64,000 nucleotides of DNA, from assembly GCA_037179515.1 (NCBI GenBank), contig JAXCGZ010009882.1, positions 1 through 64,000 on the forward strand, read 5' to 3'. The position numbers and the translations under genes are program-made. Positions 40,985 to 63,028 of the stretch are shown in pieces. The notes beneath the pieces are model-generated. The model ran no database searches, was not told the origin of the DNA, and was given only the letters and a program-made list of their open reading frames with translations. Positions within the stretch are counted from its first letter, which is position 1. The number at the start of each line of letters is the position of its first letter. The stretch is from Halocaridina rubra (Eukaryota; Arthropoda; Malacostraca; Decapoda; Atyidae).

Positions 40985-42618
40985 CAGTGTTCCCCCGGTT
41001 ATTCGCGTTTTTGGTTCGCGTTCTCACTGTATCGCGTTTTTTTTTTTTTTATAAATTATTATTTTATTTTATTGGTATATGCAAAAATATTAAAATATTA
41101 AAAAAATAAAAATTCAGTATTTTAATTTTTTTATTGAAAAAACATATTTCATTATCTAATTGATAAAAAACATTTATTTCCCAGCCTACGAATAATAAAA
41201 CAGTAAAAAATAGTAAAAAACATAAATTTAGATACATAGATAGATACGTTTATTGACCACCTATTTTGAAAAGTATAATCTTTACAAAGGATTATTTGGT
41301 CCAAATTACAATGAATAAATACAATAGATTTTGTACAATCATCAAATAAGTAAATGAATTTTAAATTATTATACATTGTACTAATAACTGAATGATATAC
41401 GTACGTACAGTATAACTCACAGTATTGCATCATGCGAAATAGTGTTCGATAGCGTTCAATGTATTGGGGTCGCAGCTACGTGAGCTAGCATATATATTTA
41501 TATTTCCAGTAGTTTCATGATTTTATTGATAAAAAAAAAGTATTTCTTAGCCTAAGACTAATAAAACAGTAAAAAATAGTAAACAGTATTTCACCACGTA
41601 AAATACGATACCGGTATCAGTGTTTTGGAAAACGCAAAGGCTCTTACCTACGTGACCTAGTGAATATTATAATTTTCATTATTTTATTGATAAAACAAGT
41701 ATTTCGTAGCCTAAGAATAATAAAACAGTAAAAAATAGTAAAAACCAAATTTAGATATACGTACGTACAGTATAGCTCACAGTATTGCATCATGCGATAT
41801 ATGTAGTGTCCGATAGCTACGTGAGCTAGCATATACATAAATTTAGATTTACGTACGTACGTACAGTATAACTCACAGTATTGCATCATGCGAAATAGTG
41901 TTTGATAGCTACGTGAGCTAGCATATATATTTATATTTCCAGTAGTTTCATGATTTTATTGATAAAAAAAACGTATTTCTTAGCCTAAGAATAATAAAAG
42001 AGTAAAAAATAGTAAACAGTATTGCACCGCGTTAAATACGATACCGGTATCAGTGTTTCGGAAAACGCAAAGGCTCTCACCTACGTGACCTAGTGAATAT
42101 TAAAATTTTCATTATTTTATTGATAAAACAAGTATTTCCTAGCCTAAGAATAATAAAAAAGTAAAAAATAGTAAATAACATAAATTTAGATATACGTACG
42201 TACAGTATAACTCACAGTATTGTATCATGCGATATATGTAGTGTCCGATAGCTACGTGAGCTAGCATATATATATATATTTCCAGTAGCTCTCACCTACG
42301 TGAGATAGTTCATGTTTTTATAACAGTGCAGGGAGGGTTTATACAGTACGTAAACTGAAAAATAATTGTAAATGAGTATGTCATGTAATTACCACTTCAT
42401 TCACTAATTTTATCTATCACTTTCACATAAATTTACGTTGCATGCTTTTATTTACGAAGTAAAGGGTGGTTTGTTAATAGTACAGGGAGGGTTTATACAG
42501 TGTAAACGTAAAAATAAATTAAAATATATATGTACATATAGGCTGATCCTACTCCGCGGTTTTCCTGGTTCTCGCCGGGTCCCGGAGCCGAACTACCGCG
42601 ATATGGGGGTGAACACTG
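40985..42618 (+). mobile_element. T2-family derivative without transposase (1634 bp)
   Basis: 5' TIR CAGTGTTCCCCCGGTTATTC at 40985 and 3' TIR ACCGCGATATGGGGGTGAACACTG ending at 42618, TA on both sides. Contents: AT-rich leader, a captured LINE tail (41238-41396), several ~180-bp repeats with GATACCGGTATC at 41609 and 42050, about one ~160-bp unit, then the 3' end with GCCGGGTCCCGG. The whole transposase gene is absent. Confidence 0.85.
41238..41396 (-). repeat. Captured LINE 3' tail inside a Tigger derivative
   Basis: On minus: TTATTAGTACAATG.., AATTTGGACCAAAT, GTGGTCAATAAACG then (TATC)n. A terminal tetranucleotide repeat after AATAAA fits a CR1-like LINE or its SINE. Four further copies sit at the same place in related elements (45008, 56850, 57601, 60599). 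Confidence 0.72.
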
Positions 42619-42620
42619 TA

Positions 42621-45536
<2,916 letters not shown>

Positions 45537-45537
45537 G

Positions 45538-46076
45538 CAGTGAACCCTCGCTATATCGCTGTTCACATATCGAGAATTCAGTGCATCGTGGATTGGGGGG
45601 GAGGAATTTTTTCTAAATGATTGTGACACCAGGACGGGCCAAAAAATAATAAAATAAAACAGCCTTTATCGGGCCTGGGCACGAAGAATACATAAAGTAA
45701 AGAGAAACCGAGAAGGAGAATGTAATGACCTGTCAGATAAGATGGGATTATAAAAGATGTGTAATGAATATCCAATTCTCTGCTGGGTTTTAATATACCT
45801 CTGCATTACTTTTATGATGTCTATTCCAAATATTCTCTTTATATCTTTTTATTATTATTGGCGACAATAATTTTCCTTTGATGATGACTGTGGAGTTATT
45901 ATTATTATTATTAGTATTATTATTTTTTTATCATTATTATTACTATTGCTATTAAGGGCTCATCATTGCTTGTACGTCTGTTGGTTTATTTATTTTAATA
46001 ACTGTGTACAGTGCCCCTCCCTAGTTGGCTGGGACAAGGGAATTTGGGGGGTTGGGTAGAATAGAATGTTGAAGAG
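45538..46076 (+). mobile_element. MITE-A-like element, truncated
   Basis: Terminus CAGTGAACCCTCGCTATATC, then the MITE-A arm (GACACCAGGACGGGCC at 45627) and centre (CCCCTCCCTAGTTGGCTGGG). It stops at about 46076, where T3-family sequence begins. Confidence 0.72.
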
Positions 46077-46129
46077 AATATTTTATTCATCATGCAACTC
46101 CTAAATTACTGTAACAAAAACAAATATAA

Positions 46130-46680
46130 AACACATTCTGCTCACTCTGTATACGGTGACCAACTGGTATGGGATGAGCGTGGTGGTGGTGAGCACTTGA
46201 CATAAGTGGTATTAGAAGAGGAGAACAAACCTCTGTCTGCAAAAGTAAAAAAAATTAACATATGCAAGACTATTAAACTATATTTTTTTCCTTATGCAAT
46301 GCCTGAATTACTATAACAAAAATAAATATAAAACCACATTCTATTCACTCTATATACGGTGAGCAACAGGTATGGGCCAAGTGTGGTGGCGGCGAGCATT
46401 TGACATAAGTGGTAGGAGAAGAGGAGTGGGAAGCGTTAGAACGAACCCCTAGCTGCAAAAATAAATAAGATACAGTAACAGAAAAATTAATAAAAGCAAA
46501 ACTAGCATTTTTTTTTCATTTTGCAATACCTGAATTACAGTAATGATGTAAATAAAAAATATTACACACATTCTACTCACAGACGTCGATCGTGTTTGAG
46601 GCGAGCAGGTGACATAAGCGGTAGGAGAAGAGGAGGAAGTGGAAGAGCCAACCCCTAGCTGCAAAAATAAATAAAGCTAC
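46130..46680 (-). repeat. Tandem copies of the T3 transposase C-terminal coding end
   Basis: Three degenerate units, period about 200-230 bp. Each has the reverse complement of a Ser-rich tail: the unit at 46640-46560 reads LGVGSSTSSSSPTAYVTCSP on minus, like the gene's own SSSSSSPLSPTVYFTFSTPP. Each ends with CTAGCTGCAAAAATAAATAA-type sequence. Confidence 0.75.
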
Positions 46681-46807
46681 CATTAAAAGAAATGAAAAAC
46701 AACACTAGAAAATTAATTTTTTTAAATTATGCAGTGCCTGAATATAATATTGTAGTATGATATTAAAAACATAACATAAAAAAACATAAAAGATTGCAGA
46801 TGTGTAC

Positions 46808-48722
46808 TCACTCTATGTACGATGGGCAACAGTCATACTGGGACGAGCGGGGTGGCGTTGAGAAGGTGAAATAAACGGTAGGAGAGAGAGGTGAAGAGGA
46901 AGAGGAGGAATGGGGAGAGCTAGCCCTTGGTTGTAGTTGGGGTTCATACTGCTTAGATATGCTGGGCTTAGGGTAATCAAAATCACTTCTTTTGACTGAG
47001 AAGTAAGCATCAAGAGTTGCCTGCCATGCAATCCTCCTCTTTTCTTTTAAAATTTCACTATAGCAGGAAATATCATGCATGACCTTTCTAGATGCCAAGC
47101 CTGCATGCTCTATATTAGGATCACCTTATCCAAAATATCCAAGGCACTCTCTGTAAGGTGAAAAAATTTAGTCAATCTAATCACAGTGAGTGATTTCATG
47201 GGGCTCACAGAAAGTGCTGCTGCCTCGTTTTCCTCCCTCTCCTCACATTATCGTTCACCTTCCATGTCCTCCAAATCCTCGTCAGTCAATTCCTCCTTGT
47301 GGGAAGCAAGAAGGGCATCCACATCCTCCTCATCAACGTTGGTGAATCCCACACAATGTGTGAGCTGAACGCACTCGAGTCTTGTCTTTGACAGCCGATT
47401 ATTGAGATCAAAACCTTTGAAAAAGGTCACAAACTGCGGGTAAAGCTTCTTCCATGCTCCATTTAAACATGACTGTGTAACTTCAGCCCAAGAATCCTTC
47501 ACATACCAAATGGAGTGCTTGATCTTAAACTCTTTCCAGTAAACCTTTACTGCAGTCTTCTTAATGTCTACCACCGAGATATCGCCGGCCTCAGCTGCTC
47601 TCTCAAGGTCGGCCATGCTGACATCAGTCTTACTGCTGAGGTATTTAAAAAAAGGCTTAAGGTAATGAGATTTCAGCATCTGCAATACCCCCTGGTCCCT
47701 TGGTTGGAGTAGTGAAGTTGTATTTGGCGGCAGAAACACAACTATTATACTAGGATGAAGATTGGCGATTGACGGAGGATGGAATGGAGCATTGTCTAAA
47801 ATGAGAAGAATTTTGAAGGGTAAATCAAGACTCTTGCAATAAACTTCTAACTCGTTTGGGAAACGTGTCAGGAAATAATCTTTAAAAATACTCCCAGTCA
47901 TCCATCCTTTCCTATTTGAATACCAGTGTACTGGAAGTAACTGTTTATAGTAACCTTTTAGCGCACGAAGATTTTCCGAATGATAAATCATTACTGGATT
48001 CAGCTTCATGTCGCCCTCAGCATTATCACCAATCAGTAGGGTAAAGCGATCTTTTGCTGCCTTATATCCTGAAGCACGTTTTTCCCCTATGGAAATATAC
48101 GTCCTTTCTGGCATTCGCTTCCAGAATAAAGCAGTTTCGACCATATTAAAAATCCGCTTTGCCGTATACCCTCCTTTCTCTATGATGGCCTTTAATTTGG
48201 CAAGAAACCATTTTGCTGCCTCCTTATCAGTTTATGCGCTCTCGCCTTGTATTTTTCGGTTGAAATAACCAAACCCACGCTGAAAATTAGGAAACCAACT
48301 AGAGCTAGCTGTAAAGGGTTTTACTTCTTCACCTTCCACCTGGGATTTCAAATGCTCGTAAATCTCACATTCTTTTTCCTTGACGATATTATATGGCAAA
48401 TTTGTTTGCTGTTTGTTCTTAAAGCTCATCCACGTACTTAGCATTTTTTCCATTTTCTCCATAATTTCCGATCGGGAATATGAAGACTTAGCCGCAGTTA
48501 AACTAACACCAGCATTTGCACTTTTCTTTATTTTTTCCGCATTTTCACGGATAGTGTGCAGCATGCTTTCACTGAGATGCATTGCCCGTTTAATGGCGAC
48601 TGTACTCTCACCACGCTCATAATAGGCCAACACTTGCAATTTTACTTCAAGGCTTACAGCATTTCATGCTCTTTTGGGAGTAGAAGCACCTCCACAGTCT
48701 TTTCCTGGGCGTTTTGTGCCCA
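46808..48722 (-). pseudogene. Tigger-like transposase pseudogene (T3), first catalytic Asp lost
   Basis: Starts MGTKRPGKDCGGASTPKRA at 48722; an in-frame TGA follows, then VSLEVKLQVLAYYERGEST and the helix-turn-helix LSESMLHTIRENAEKI. A second stop (TAA) is at 48232-48234. The core has IFNMVETALFWKRMPERTY, where the family has VDETG: the Asp is Val (GTC). The other two Asp remain (FKILLILDNAPFHPP, TTSLLQPRDQGVL). It runs on through NAEGDMKLNPV and DVDALLASHKEELTDEDLED to a stop at 47248, then a shifted C-terminus ASRKVMHDISCYSEILKEKR and a Ser-rich end. Inactive as read. Confidence 0.9.
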
Positions 48723-49102
48723 TGATAGTACAGTATATAATCTGTAAAATATAAAAGAACTGAAAACACAAACCTTAACATAAACACTGTTAGAACAAGA
48801 GATATATCCTTGCACTATTTACTAAAATTAAATTTTTTGTTTCGAATTTTTTGTGCAGGCATTATTCATGTATTTCGGGGTAACGATTACTTCTGCCAAA
48901 ACAAGTCCTTCACAAGAAGGCAATCGTCCTAGCCCTTAGTTGAAAAGGGAGTTCGTGACGTAAAACTGAAACCAAAACCAAATATTTTTTTCAAATTTTT
49001 TGTTCAGGCATTATTCATGTATTTCGCATTTTTTTACTATTATTTTTGGGGGGCGTTATTCCAATTTCGCATTTTTTAAAAACACGTAAAAAGCGAGCTG
49101 AG

Positions 49103-49410
<308 letters not shown>

Positions 49411-49861
49411 TGTGCTGTGATGTAACAGTTTATTTTACATATACAGTGTTCCTTCAATTATCGCGAAGGTTCAGTTCCGGGACCCAGCGTGAGACAGGAA
49501 AATCACGGAGTAGGATCAGCCTATATGTACATAGATATTTTAATTTATTTTTACGTTTACACCGTATAAACTGTATAAACCCTCCCTGTACTGTTAACAA
49601 ACCACCCTTTACTTCATAAATAACAGCATGCAAGCGTAAATATATATGACATACTCATGTACATAGGTATTTTGCAATTATTTTTACGTTTACTGTATGA
49701 GCCCTCCCTGCACTGTTAAAAAACCACCCTTTACTTTATAAATAACAGCATGCAACGTAAATTTATATGTACGTGATAGGTAAACTTACCGTGAATGAGG
49801 TGGTAATGGTTTGTAGACTCTATAGGAAATTATTCCGCAGCCAATAACAGCTTTACAGCTG

Positions 49862-50020
49862 TTATTCATTGAGGCCAAAATAGCGGCCGACATCCGTAAA
49901 CCTTTTTCCTTCTTTCAGCATATGTAAGAGTTTCACCTTATCTGTTATGGTTAACATCTTCCTTTGCCGCTTAGGCTCAATACCAGAAGCCTTAGAAGAC
50001 GAAGGATGCTTGGGAGGCAT
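49862..50020 (-). pseudogene. Transposase N-terminal fragment (52 codons)
   Basis: MPPKHPSSSKASGIEPKRQR then TDVGRYFGLNE and TAA. The deletion joins codon 52 to the sequence just after the transposase stop (AGCTTTACAGCTG), removing nearly all of the gene. Confidence 0.8.
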
Positions 50021-50352
50021 CGCAGAGGTTGAAAAAAGTGAAGAAAATAAATCACAAGCACAACGTAAACGGTGCACACGTGAGTTAGACTGAACGAGTG
50101 AGGCGAGACACTGGAATATGGTGCAAGCCTTTGTCCTAAACGCTGATAGCGGTATCGTATTTTACATTGTGCAATGCTGTTAGTATTTATGTTTTTTACT
50201 ATTTTTTACTGTTTTATTATTCTTAGGCTAAGAAATACTTTTTATCAATAAAATCATGAAACTACTGGAAATTTTAATATATATGCCAGCTCACGTAGGT
50301 GCGACCCCAAATCATTGTACGCTATCGGACACTATTTCACTTGATGCAATGC

Positions 50353-50945
50353 TCTACTTTTACTTTTACTTTTTGTGGTTTATACCCTCCTGTAGAAGGC
50401 TTCGCCTCCTTTCTGGCGGGTCTTAAGTTTATTTAAATTTTCTTTGTTTTTTACTTTTTATCTCTCTCACACCTTGAAAGGCTCATTTATAGTAAAGAGT
50501 TCGATATCGTAGCATTTTTCAAATAAGTATATTTTCATTTTTTTCTTGAATTGCACCACATCTTCACTGTCTTTGAGTAGCACTGATTATTCATTATATA
50601 ATCTTGGAGCACTATATTGATAGGTTCTACTACCTATATTTCGATTAGATCTTGATTCATGCAGTCTTGTCATTTGCATGTCTCACTGTGATGTTTGTTC
50701 CAAGTTCAAAAGGGACTTTATACTCATGTAAGTATTTTGGTTCTCCGGTCTTTAATGTCTTGTAGGTTAGCAAACAGATTTTGTATACAATTCTTGCTTT
50801 TATCGGCAGCCAATGCAATTCAATCAGTGTCGGTGTAATTCTTTGATGTCGCTGTGTGTCTTTTTATTAATTTTGCTGATTTATTTTGCATGATCTGAAG
50901 TTTTTTTAATAAATTGTTGGGCAAACCATAGTAAAGAGAATTGCA
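50353..50945 (-). pseudogene. 5'-truncated CR1/Jockey-like LINE, C-terminal RT fragment
   Basis: On minus: YYGLPNNLLKKLQIMQNKSA, then after a shift LHWLPIKARIVYKICLLTYK and LKTGEPKYL, a well-known LINE C-terminal block. The 3' end has (GTAAAA)n-type units next to 50353. Inserted in the ~180-bp repeats of a Tigger derivative. Confidence 0.83.
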
Positions 50946-51482
50946 TCAATAAAATAATGAAAATTTCAATATGTACTATCTTACGTAGGTTCGACCCTTT
51001 TCGTATTCCGAAACGCTGATACCGGTATCGTATTTTACATGGTGCAATACTGTTAGTATTTATGTTTTTTACTATTTTTTACTGTTTTATTATTCTTAGG
51101 CTAAGAAATACTTTTTTTTATCAATAAAATCATGAGACTACTGAAAATATAAATATATATGCTAGCTCACGTCGGTGCGACCCCAATACATTGTACTCTA
51201 TCGGACACTATTTCACATGATGCAATACTGTGAGTTATACTGTACGTATATCTAAATTTATGTTTTTTACTATTTTTTACTGTTTTATTATTCGTAGGAT
51301 GGGAAATAAATTTTTTTTATCAATTAGATAATGAAATATGATTTTTTTTTCAATAAAAAAATGAAAATACTGAAAATTTATATTTTTTTAATATTCTGAT
51401 ATTTTTGCATATCCCCCCCCCCAAAAAAAAATCGCGGTACAGTGAATTCGCGAGCCAAGAAACGCGATACAGCGAAGGATCA

Positions 51483-51583
<101 letters not shown>

Positions 51584-52639
51584 TACCTAGTTCTCAGAAT
51601 AAAGCCTAGATAGATTCTCAGAAGAGACGGGGAAATGGAAAATCGCGTGAAAAAACGAGTCATATTCCATAGGAAACAATGATAAATGGCATAGATACGT
51701 TCCACAACCTTACATAGACACACTATGCCAAAGATATAAGATAAGTAAAACATATTTTATAAGTACATAACAAAGCAAAAAGACCTGTAATTATTTATAT
51801 TAACATGCAAATAGTGTACAGTATAAAAGATATACAGATTTACTGTACAGTAAATAAATTAATGCACTCTATTATGCAGTGGGCAACAGGAATACACTGG
51901 TACGTGCATGGTGGCCAGTGTTGCCAGATAAAGCGGATGTTTTTATTTTCAAATGTACGGTACATTTTAGTATGTATATTGATTACAATATGGTAGTACT
52001 GTAATTTAAATATAAATGTACTTCATCTTTAAGATACTTTAAAGAACTTACCAGCTTACATGTATATTTTTTATATTTATCATTTCTCTCATTCATATAT
52101 TCTGGCAACACTGATGGTGTCAGTGAGCACGAGGATGCAACCGTTTTGCCGCCTCCGTATCAGCTGATGCATCCTCGCACGCTATTTCCTTAACGATATT
52201 ATATTGAAAGTTTTTGCTGTTTGTTCTTAATGCTTTTTTCCATTATCTTCATAATATTCGATCGCATTAAGCGGTAGAAGAGGAGGAGGCTGCGGGAGAA
52301 TGAACCTCTTTCGGCAAACGTTTTGTCACACTTCCGTATCAGCTGATGCACCCTCGCACGCTATTTCCCTGACGATATTATATAAAAAATTTATTCAGTG
52401 TAGATGTAGGCATGAGGAAAGAACTGTCCTGAAGGAAGACTCAACTCGGAGTTGTCTGGACCAGTCCTAGTTGCATCCTAATACCTTCAGTCGTAGTCTT
52501 TCAACAGGCGGCTGGTGCTATGGCCAACCTACTAAACACTAGTATCTCATTTTTTATCAAGTTAGTGGCTTTATTTTTATTTTTTTCTTATATATAGTTG
52601 GTTATACTGAAAAATTATATTGAATATTAAAAGAAAAAA

Positions 52640-52843
52640 TACAAGTCTATAGTTTTTCTTTTTAACCCATTCTCCTTTTTTAAATATTGGTACCACATCT
52701 GCCAATTTCCACTCCTTGGTAACCAATCCTAATTTTATTAACTTATAGAATAGTGTAATTAATGGACAACTAAGCTCTGCCTTGCACTTCCATAATACTC
52801 TAGCATAAATTTCATCAAGTCCCAGAGATTTATGAGCCTTTTA
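52640..52843 (-). pseudogene. CR1-like LINE RT fragment (finger domain)
   Basis: On minus: KSLGLDEIYARVLWKCKAEL then LGLVTKEWKLADVVPIFKKG, with NYR after it: the block normally starting SxGPDGI. About 66 codons are open, without the rest of the RT. Confidence 0.82.
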
Positions 52844-53099
52844 TTTATCTACTTCTTTTATTATATCCTCCTTTGTAATGTTTATTGTATTAAGTATATT
52901 ATTGGGACGGACTGTGTATATGTATTCTACCTCTGAAATATACACCTTGTTCGCTTTTTCCGTGTGTTTATAATCCGCGAAATTGGAACAATCCCCTGAA
53001 AAATAATAGCAAAAAATACGAAAGTCGCAAATAACGCCCATGCAAAAAAATTCCAAAAAAAAATGTTCATTTCGGTAAATAATCGACCGCTTCGGAGGC

Positions 53100-54130
53100 A
53101 CTTTTCCGCCATCCTCCTCCTCTTCTACCGCTTAATGCAATCGGATATTATGAAGATAATGGAAAAAAAGCATTAAGAACATACAGCAAACATATGTTTG
53201 TTATAATATCGTCAGGGAAATAGCATGCGAAGGTGCATCAGCTGATACGGAAGTGACAAAACATTTGATGACAGAGGTTCGTTCTCCCGCACCTCCCCCT
53301 CTTCTACCGCTTAATGCAATCGAGTATTATGAAGAAAATAAAAAAAAAGCATTAAGAACAAACAGTAAACAAACTTTCGATATAATATCGTCAGGGAAAT
53401 AGCGTGCGAGGGTGCAGCAGCTGATACGGAAGTGGTAAAACGTTTTTAGATAGTGGTTCGTTCTCCCGCATCCTCCTCCTCTTCTACCGCTTAATGCGAT
53501 CGAATATTAAGGAGATAGTGGAAAAAAAGCATTAAGAACAAACGGCAAACAAACTTTCGATATAATATCGTCAGGGAAATAGCATGTAGAGAATATGTAT
53601 ATTTCATTTTAGTTCCCCATGTACAGTACGATATATGTTTTCTTTGTAACGAATTGTATAGTTTTCTTTTTCTCTCACCTGAGTTTGTTAATGTTAAGAT
53701 TTCATGCAGCATGGTCGATATGTAAAGAAGACTGAATAAAGTTTAGAACCAAGGAATATTAATAATACTATAATCTTGAAAATTAGATAAACCCCAAATA
53801 GAGTGAGCAAATAAATATTTTTTGAGTAAGATATTGTGCCTGAATAGTGATCAGCATCAGCTGATTCGAAAGTAGCAAAACGTTTTGCGATAGAGGTTCG
53901 TTCTCCCGCATCCTCCTCCTCTTCTACCCCTTAATGCTATCAAATATTATGGAGATAGTGGAAAAAAAGTATTAAGAAGAAACACCAAACAGACTTTAGA
54001 TATAATATCGTTCGGGAAATAGCGTGCGAGGGTGCATCAGCTGATACAGAGGCAGCAAAACATTTGCATTCTCGTGCTCACCGCCACCATGCACGTCCCA
54101 GTTTATGCCTGTTACCTACCGCATAATAGA
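53100..54130 (-). repeat. T3-type ~200-bp tandem repeats
   Basis: Four to five units with CTCCTCCTCTTCTACCGCTT, AAAAAAAGCATTAAGAACA, GATATAATATCGTCAGGGAA and GTGCATCAGCTGATACGG. Each piece has a counterpart in the T3 transposase coding sequence (48195-48480 and 46620-46900). Confidence 0.8.
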
Positions 54131-54420
54131 GTGCATTAATTTGTTTACTATACAGTAAATCTGTATATCTTTTATACTGCACACTAGTTGTATGTTAATA
54201 TAACTAACTACAGGTCTTTCTGCTTTGTTATATACTTATAATATATGTTTTGCTTATTTTACATCTCTGGTATAGTGTGTCTATGGACGGTTGTGGAACG
54301 TATCAATGTCCATTATCATTGTTTCTTATGGAAAATTACTCGTTAAATTACACGAAACTTACAATACGCGGCACTTCTGAGAACCTATCTTTGCGTTATA
54401 CTAAGAACTAGGTGTATTCC

Positions 54421-54864
<444 letters not shown>

Positions 54865-54869
54865 CATAT

Positions 54870-55869
54870 ACACACCTCGTTCTCAGAATAACGCCTAGAA
54901 AGGTTCTCAGAAGTGTCGGGTAAATGGAAAATCGCGGGAAGAAATGAGTCATTTTCCATAGGAAACAATGATAAAGGGCATAGATACATTCCAAACCTTA
55001 CATAGACACACCATGCCAAAGATATAAGATAAGTAAAAAACATATTTTATTACTACATAGCAAAGCAGAAAGCCCTGTATCTATTTTTAAGAGTATACAA
55101 AAGATATTCATATTCGCTTTACAGCTAGAAATTAACATACATTACTGTACCGTACTCTATTATGCAGTGGGCAACAGTCATACAGTACACTGGGACATGC
55201 ATGGTGGCCGTGAGCAAGTAACTTATGCGGTAGAAGAGGAGGAGGATGCTGGAGAACGAACCTCTGTCTACAAATGTCAACGAAGATAAAATAAAAATTA
55301 TAAATAACCAAAGCAAGACTAAAAAATGAAAAAAAAAATTAATTATACAATGCCTAAATCTACCATATGACAGATTAAAAAACTTAATCTACATTCTCTA
55401 GAGAGGCACAGAGTTAGGGGGGATATGATTGAGGTGTATAAATAGTTTAAAGGAATTAACAAGGGTGATATTAATAAAGTTTTAAAAATTCATGATCAAA
55501 TCAGAACTCGTAATGGTTAATGGATTTAAGATTGATAAATTTAGGTTCGGAAGGGAAATTGGTGAAAACTGGCTTGGTAATACTGTAGAGTAGTAGGATG
55601 ATAAATGCCAATACCTTAGATACCTTCAAATGTAGATTAGACAGACATATGACAGAGGTAGGGTGGGTGTATATATAATGTATAATGATGATGATCTTTT
55701 CTTATCGTAATCCTCTTTGTACTCGTGGAAGAAGCGTCGGCGGGTGCTTATTTACTTTAAAAAAAAAAAAAAAAATCTTTGGGGGGGGTTATTCACGAAA
55801 TTCGAATATTTTACTATTATTTTGGGGGGCGTTATTGCAATTTTGCGGATAAAAAATCGCGCTTAAAAG
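54870..55869 (+). mobile_element. T3-family derivative with nested LINE fragment
   Basis: 3' terminus CTCGTTCTCAGAATAACGCC near 54876, shared GAAATGAGTCATTTTCCATA block, one coding-derived repeat unit (55150-55290), a LINE fragment at 55376-55665, then the 5' end GGGGGGCGTTATTGCAATTT running into (TA)n. Confidence 0.75.
55376..55665 (+). pseudogene. CR1-like LINE C-terminal RT fragment
   Basis: Reads LNLHSLERHRVRGDMIEVYK, the ERRRLRGDLIEVYK block of CR1-like elements, then after a stop INKGDINKVLKIHDQIRTRN. Several stops follow. It may be from the same family as 52640-52843 but lies on the other strand. Confidence 0.8.

Positions 55870-61798
<5,929 letters not shown>

Positions 61799-61891
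<93 letters not shown>
61799..61891. repeat. (TA)n array after MITE-B copy 4
   Basis: Starts at the TA after CAACACTG; one ATTT interruption. Confidence 0.96.
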
Positions 61892-61894
<3 letters not shown>

Positions 61895-62036
61895 AAATTG
61901 GTGATTAAAGGGATGAAGGTGCTCATGGTATTTTATTTACATCATATAGGCTTCATGTTAAGAAAAGTATTAGATAAAGCATCTTGAGATAAAATCATTC
62001 AGAGTCAATTAATGTACATATTATATACTCGAACAG

Positions 62037-62239
62037 ATATACAGCTAGAAGTGAGAAGAGGTGAAAATATTTTAATTATGGGACCAAGTTCTTCTGGTAA
62101 ATCAAGCATTTTGAGAATTTTGTTAGGACTCTGGCCTGCAGAAAGGGGCACTGTTGCCCATGACTTTCCTCCTGGCCCCAAAACAGTTATGTTTTTACCT
62201 CAAAAACCTTTGCTGACGAATGGATCGCTCTTAGAACAG
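62037..62239 (+). CDS. ABCD4: ABCD4 exon (Walker A and Q-loop of the ABC domain)
   Basis: CGAACAG acceptor, GTATGT donor. Reads DIQLEVRRGENILIMGPSSS, with Walker A GPSSSGKSS, then LRILLGLWPAERGTVAH and LPQKPLLTNGSLLEQ containing the Q-loop Gln. Human ABCD4 has GNTGTGKTS and LPQKPFFTDGTLREQ. This domain binds ATP to power transport. 203 nt; two bases complete the codon begun at 39757, ending in phase 0. Signature, Walker B and H-loop exons must lie further on and were not found before 64000. Confidence 0.96.
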
Positions 62240-62718
62240 GTATGTATTATAAAAGAGGGTATAGTACTTTTCTAATGTTTATTTTAGCTGCATGTCTCAG
62301 ATAATTTATGTGCTTGTTTTTGTACAAATAGCAAAGCATTCAACCTACAATTTAACGAACGAGTGGGGAGAACCTTCGGCCGTTAAAGCCGATTTTATTT
62401 TGTTTCTGAATTAGGCTCTGTAGTGACAACAATTACATTATGAAAAGAAGAGGAATAATGCTTTTAATCAAGTACTACATCAAGCTCAACATCCAAGATG
62501 ACAATGTAAAATACCTGTACTCTGTAAATATATTAACTTCAGCATTTTTATTTTTGTGAAAGAGAGAGAGAGAGAGATTCAGTTATCCTTAAGTTTACCC
62601 ATTAATGGTGTTCTTTAATACTGTATGTTCTTTATAGAAAACGTGTATGTATTTGGGGCTTTATTATTATTATTATCGTGAGACACAAAGCAAACACAAA
62701 ACACTTCTCATATATATA

Positions 62719-62782
<64 letters not shown>

Positions 62783-62934
62783 AACTGCCTTTGTGTATTT
62801 TATGTACCTCTGTGACCCTGTGAAGTGTTTTAGAACAATGAAAATGTGTCTCTTAAGTTTTTGAATTTATGAACTTAGTCTTATTTTAAGTTAAGATAAT
62901 AAAATTTTCCCGTAAAGGGCTCACATTTAAATTT
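62240..62934. other. ABCD4 intron with short microsatellites
   Basis: Contains (GA)n at 62562-62576, (ATT)n near 62663 and (CT)n at 62719-62780, otherwise unique-looking. Confidence 0.6.
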
Positions 62935-62944
62935 TTTCAAATTC

Positions 62945-62956
62945 TGCGCATGCGCA
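62945..62956 (+). promoter_or_regulatory. NRF-1-type palindrome upstream of LINE ORF1
   Basis: TGCGCATGCGCA is an exact match to the NRF-1 consensus palindrome, 73 bp before the ORF1 ATG. LINE promoters are internal and 5', so this may be a promoter element of the LINE. Function is inferred. Confidence 0.5.
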
Positions 62957-63028
62957 GTAAGAACATCTACAAGCGCTGCCAGTGGCAAAAGTATTTTAAT
63001 CTTAGTGTTTTGTATTTTTCATATTATA

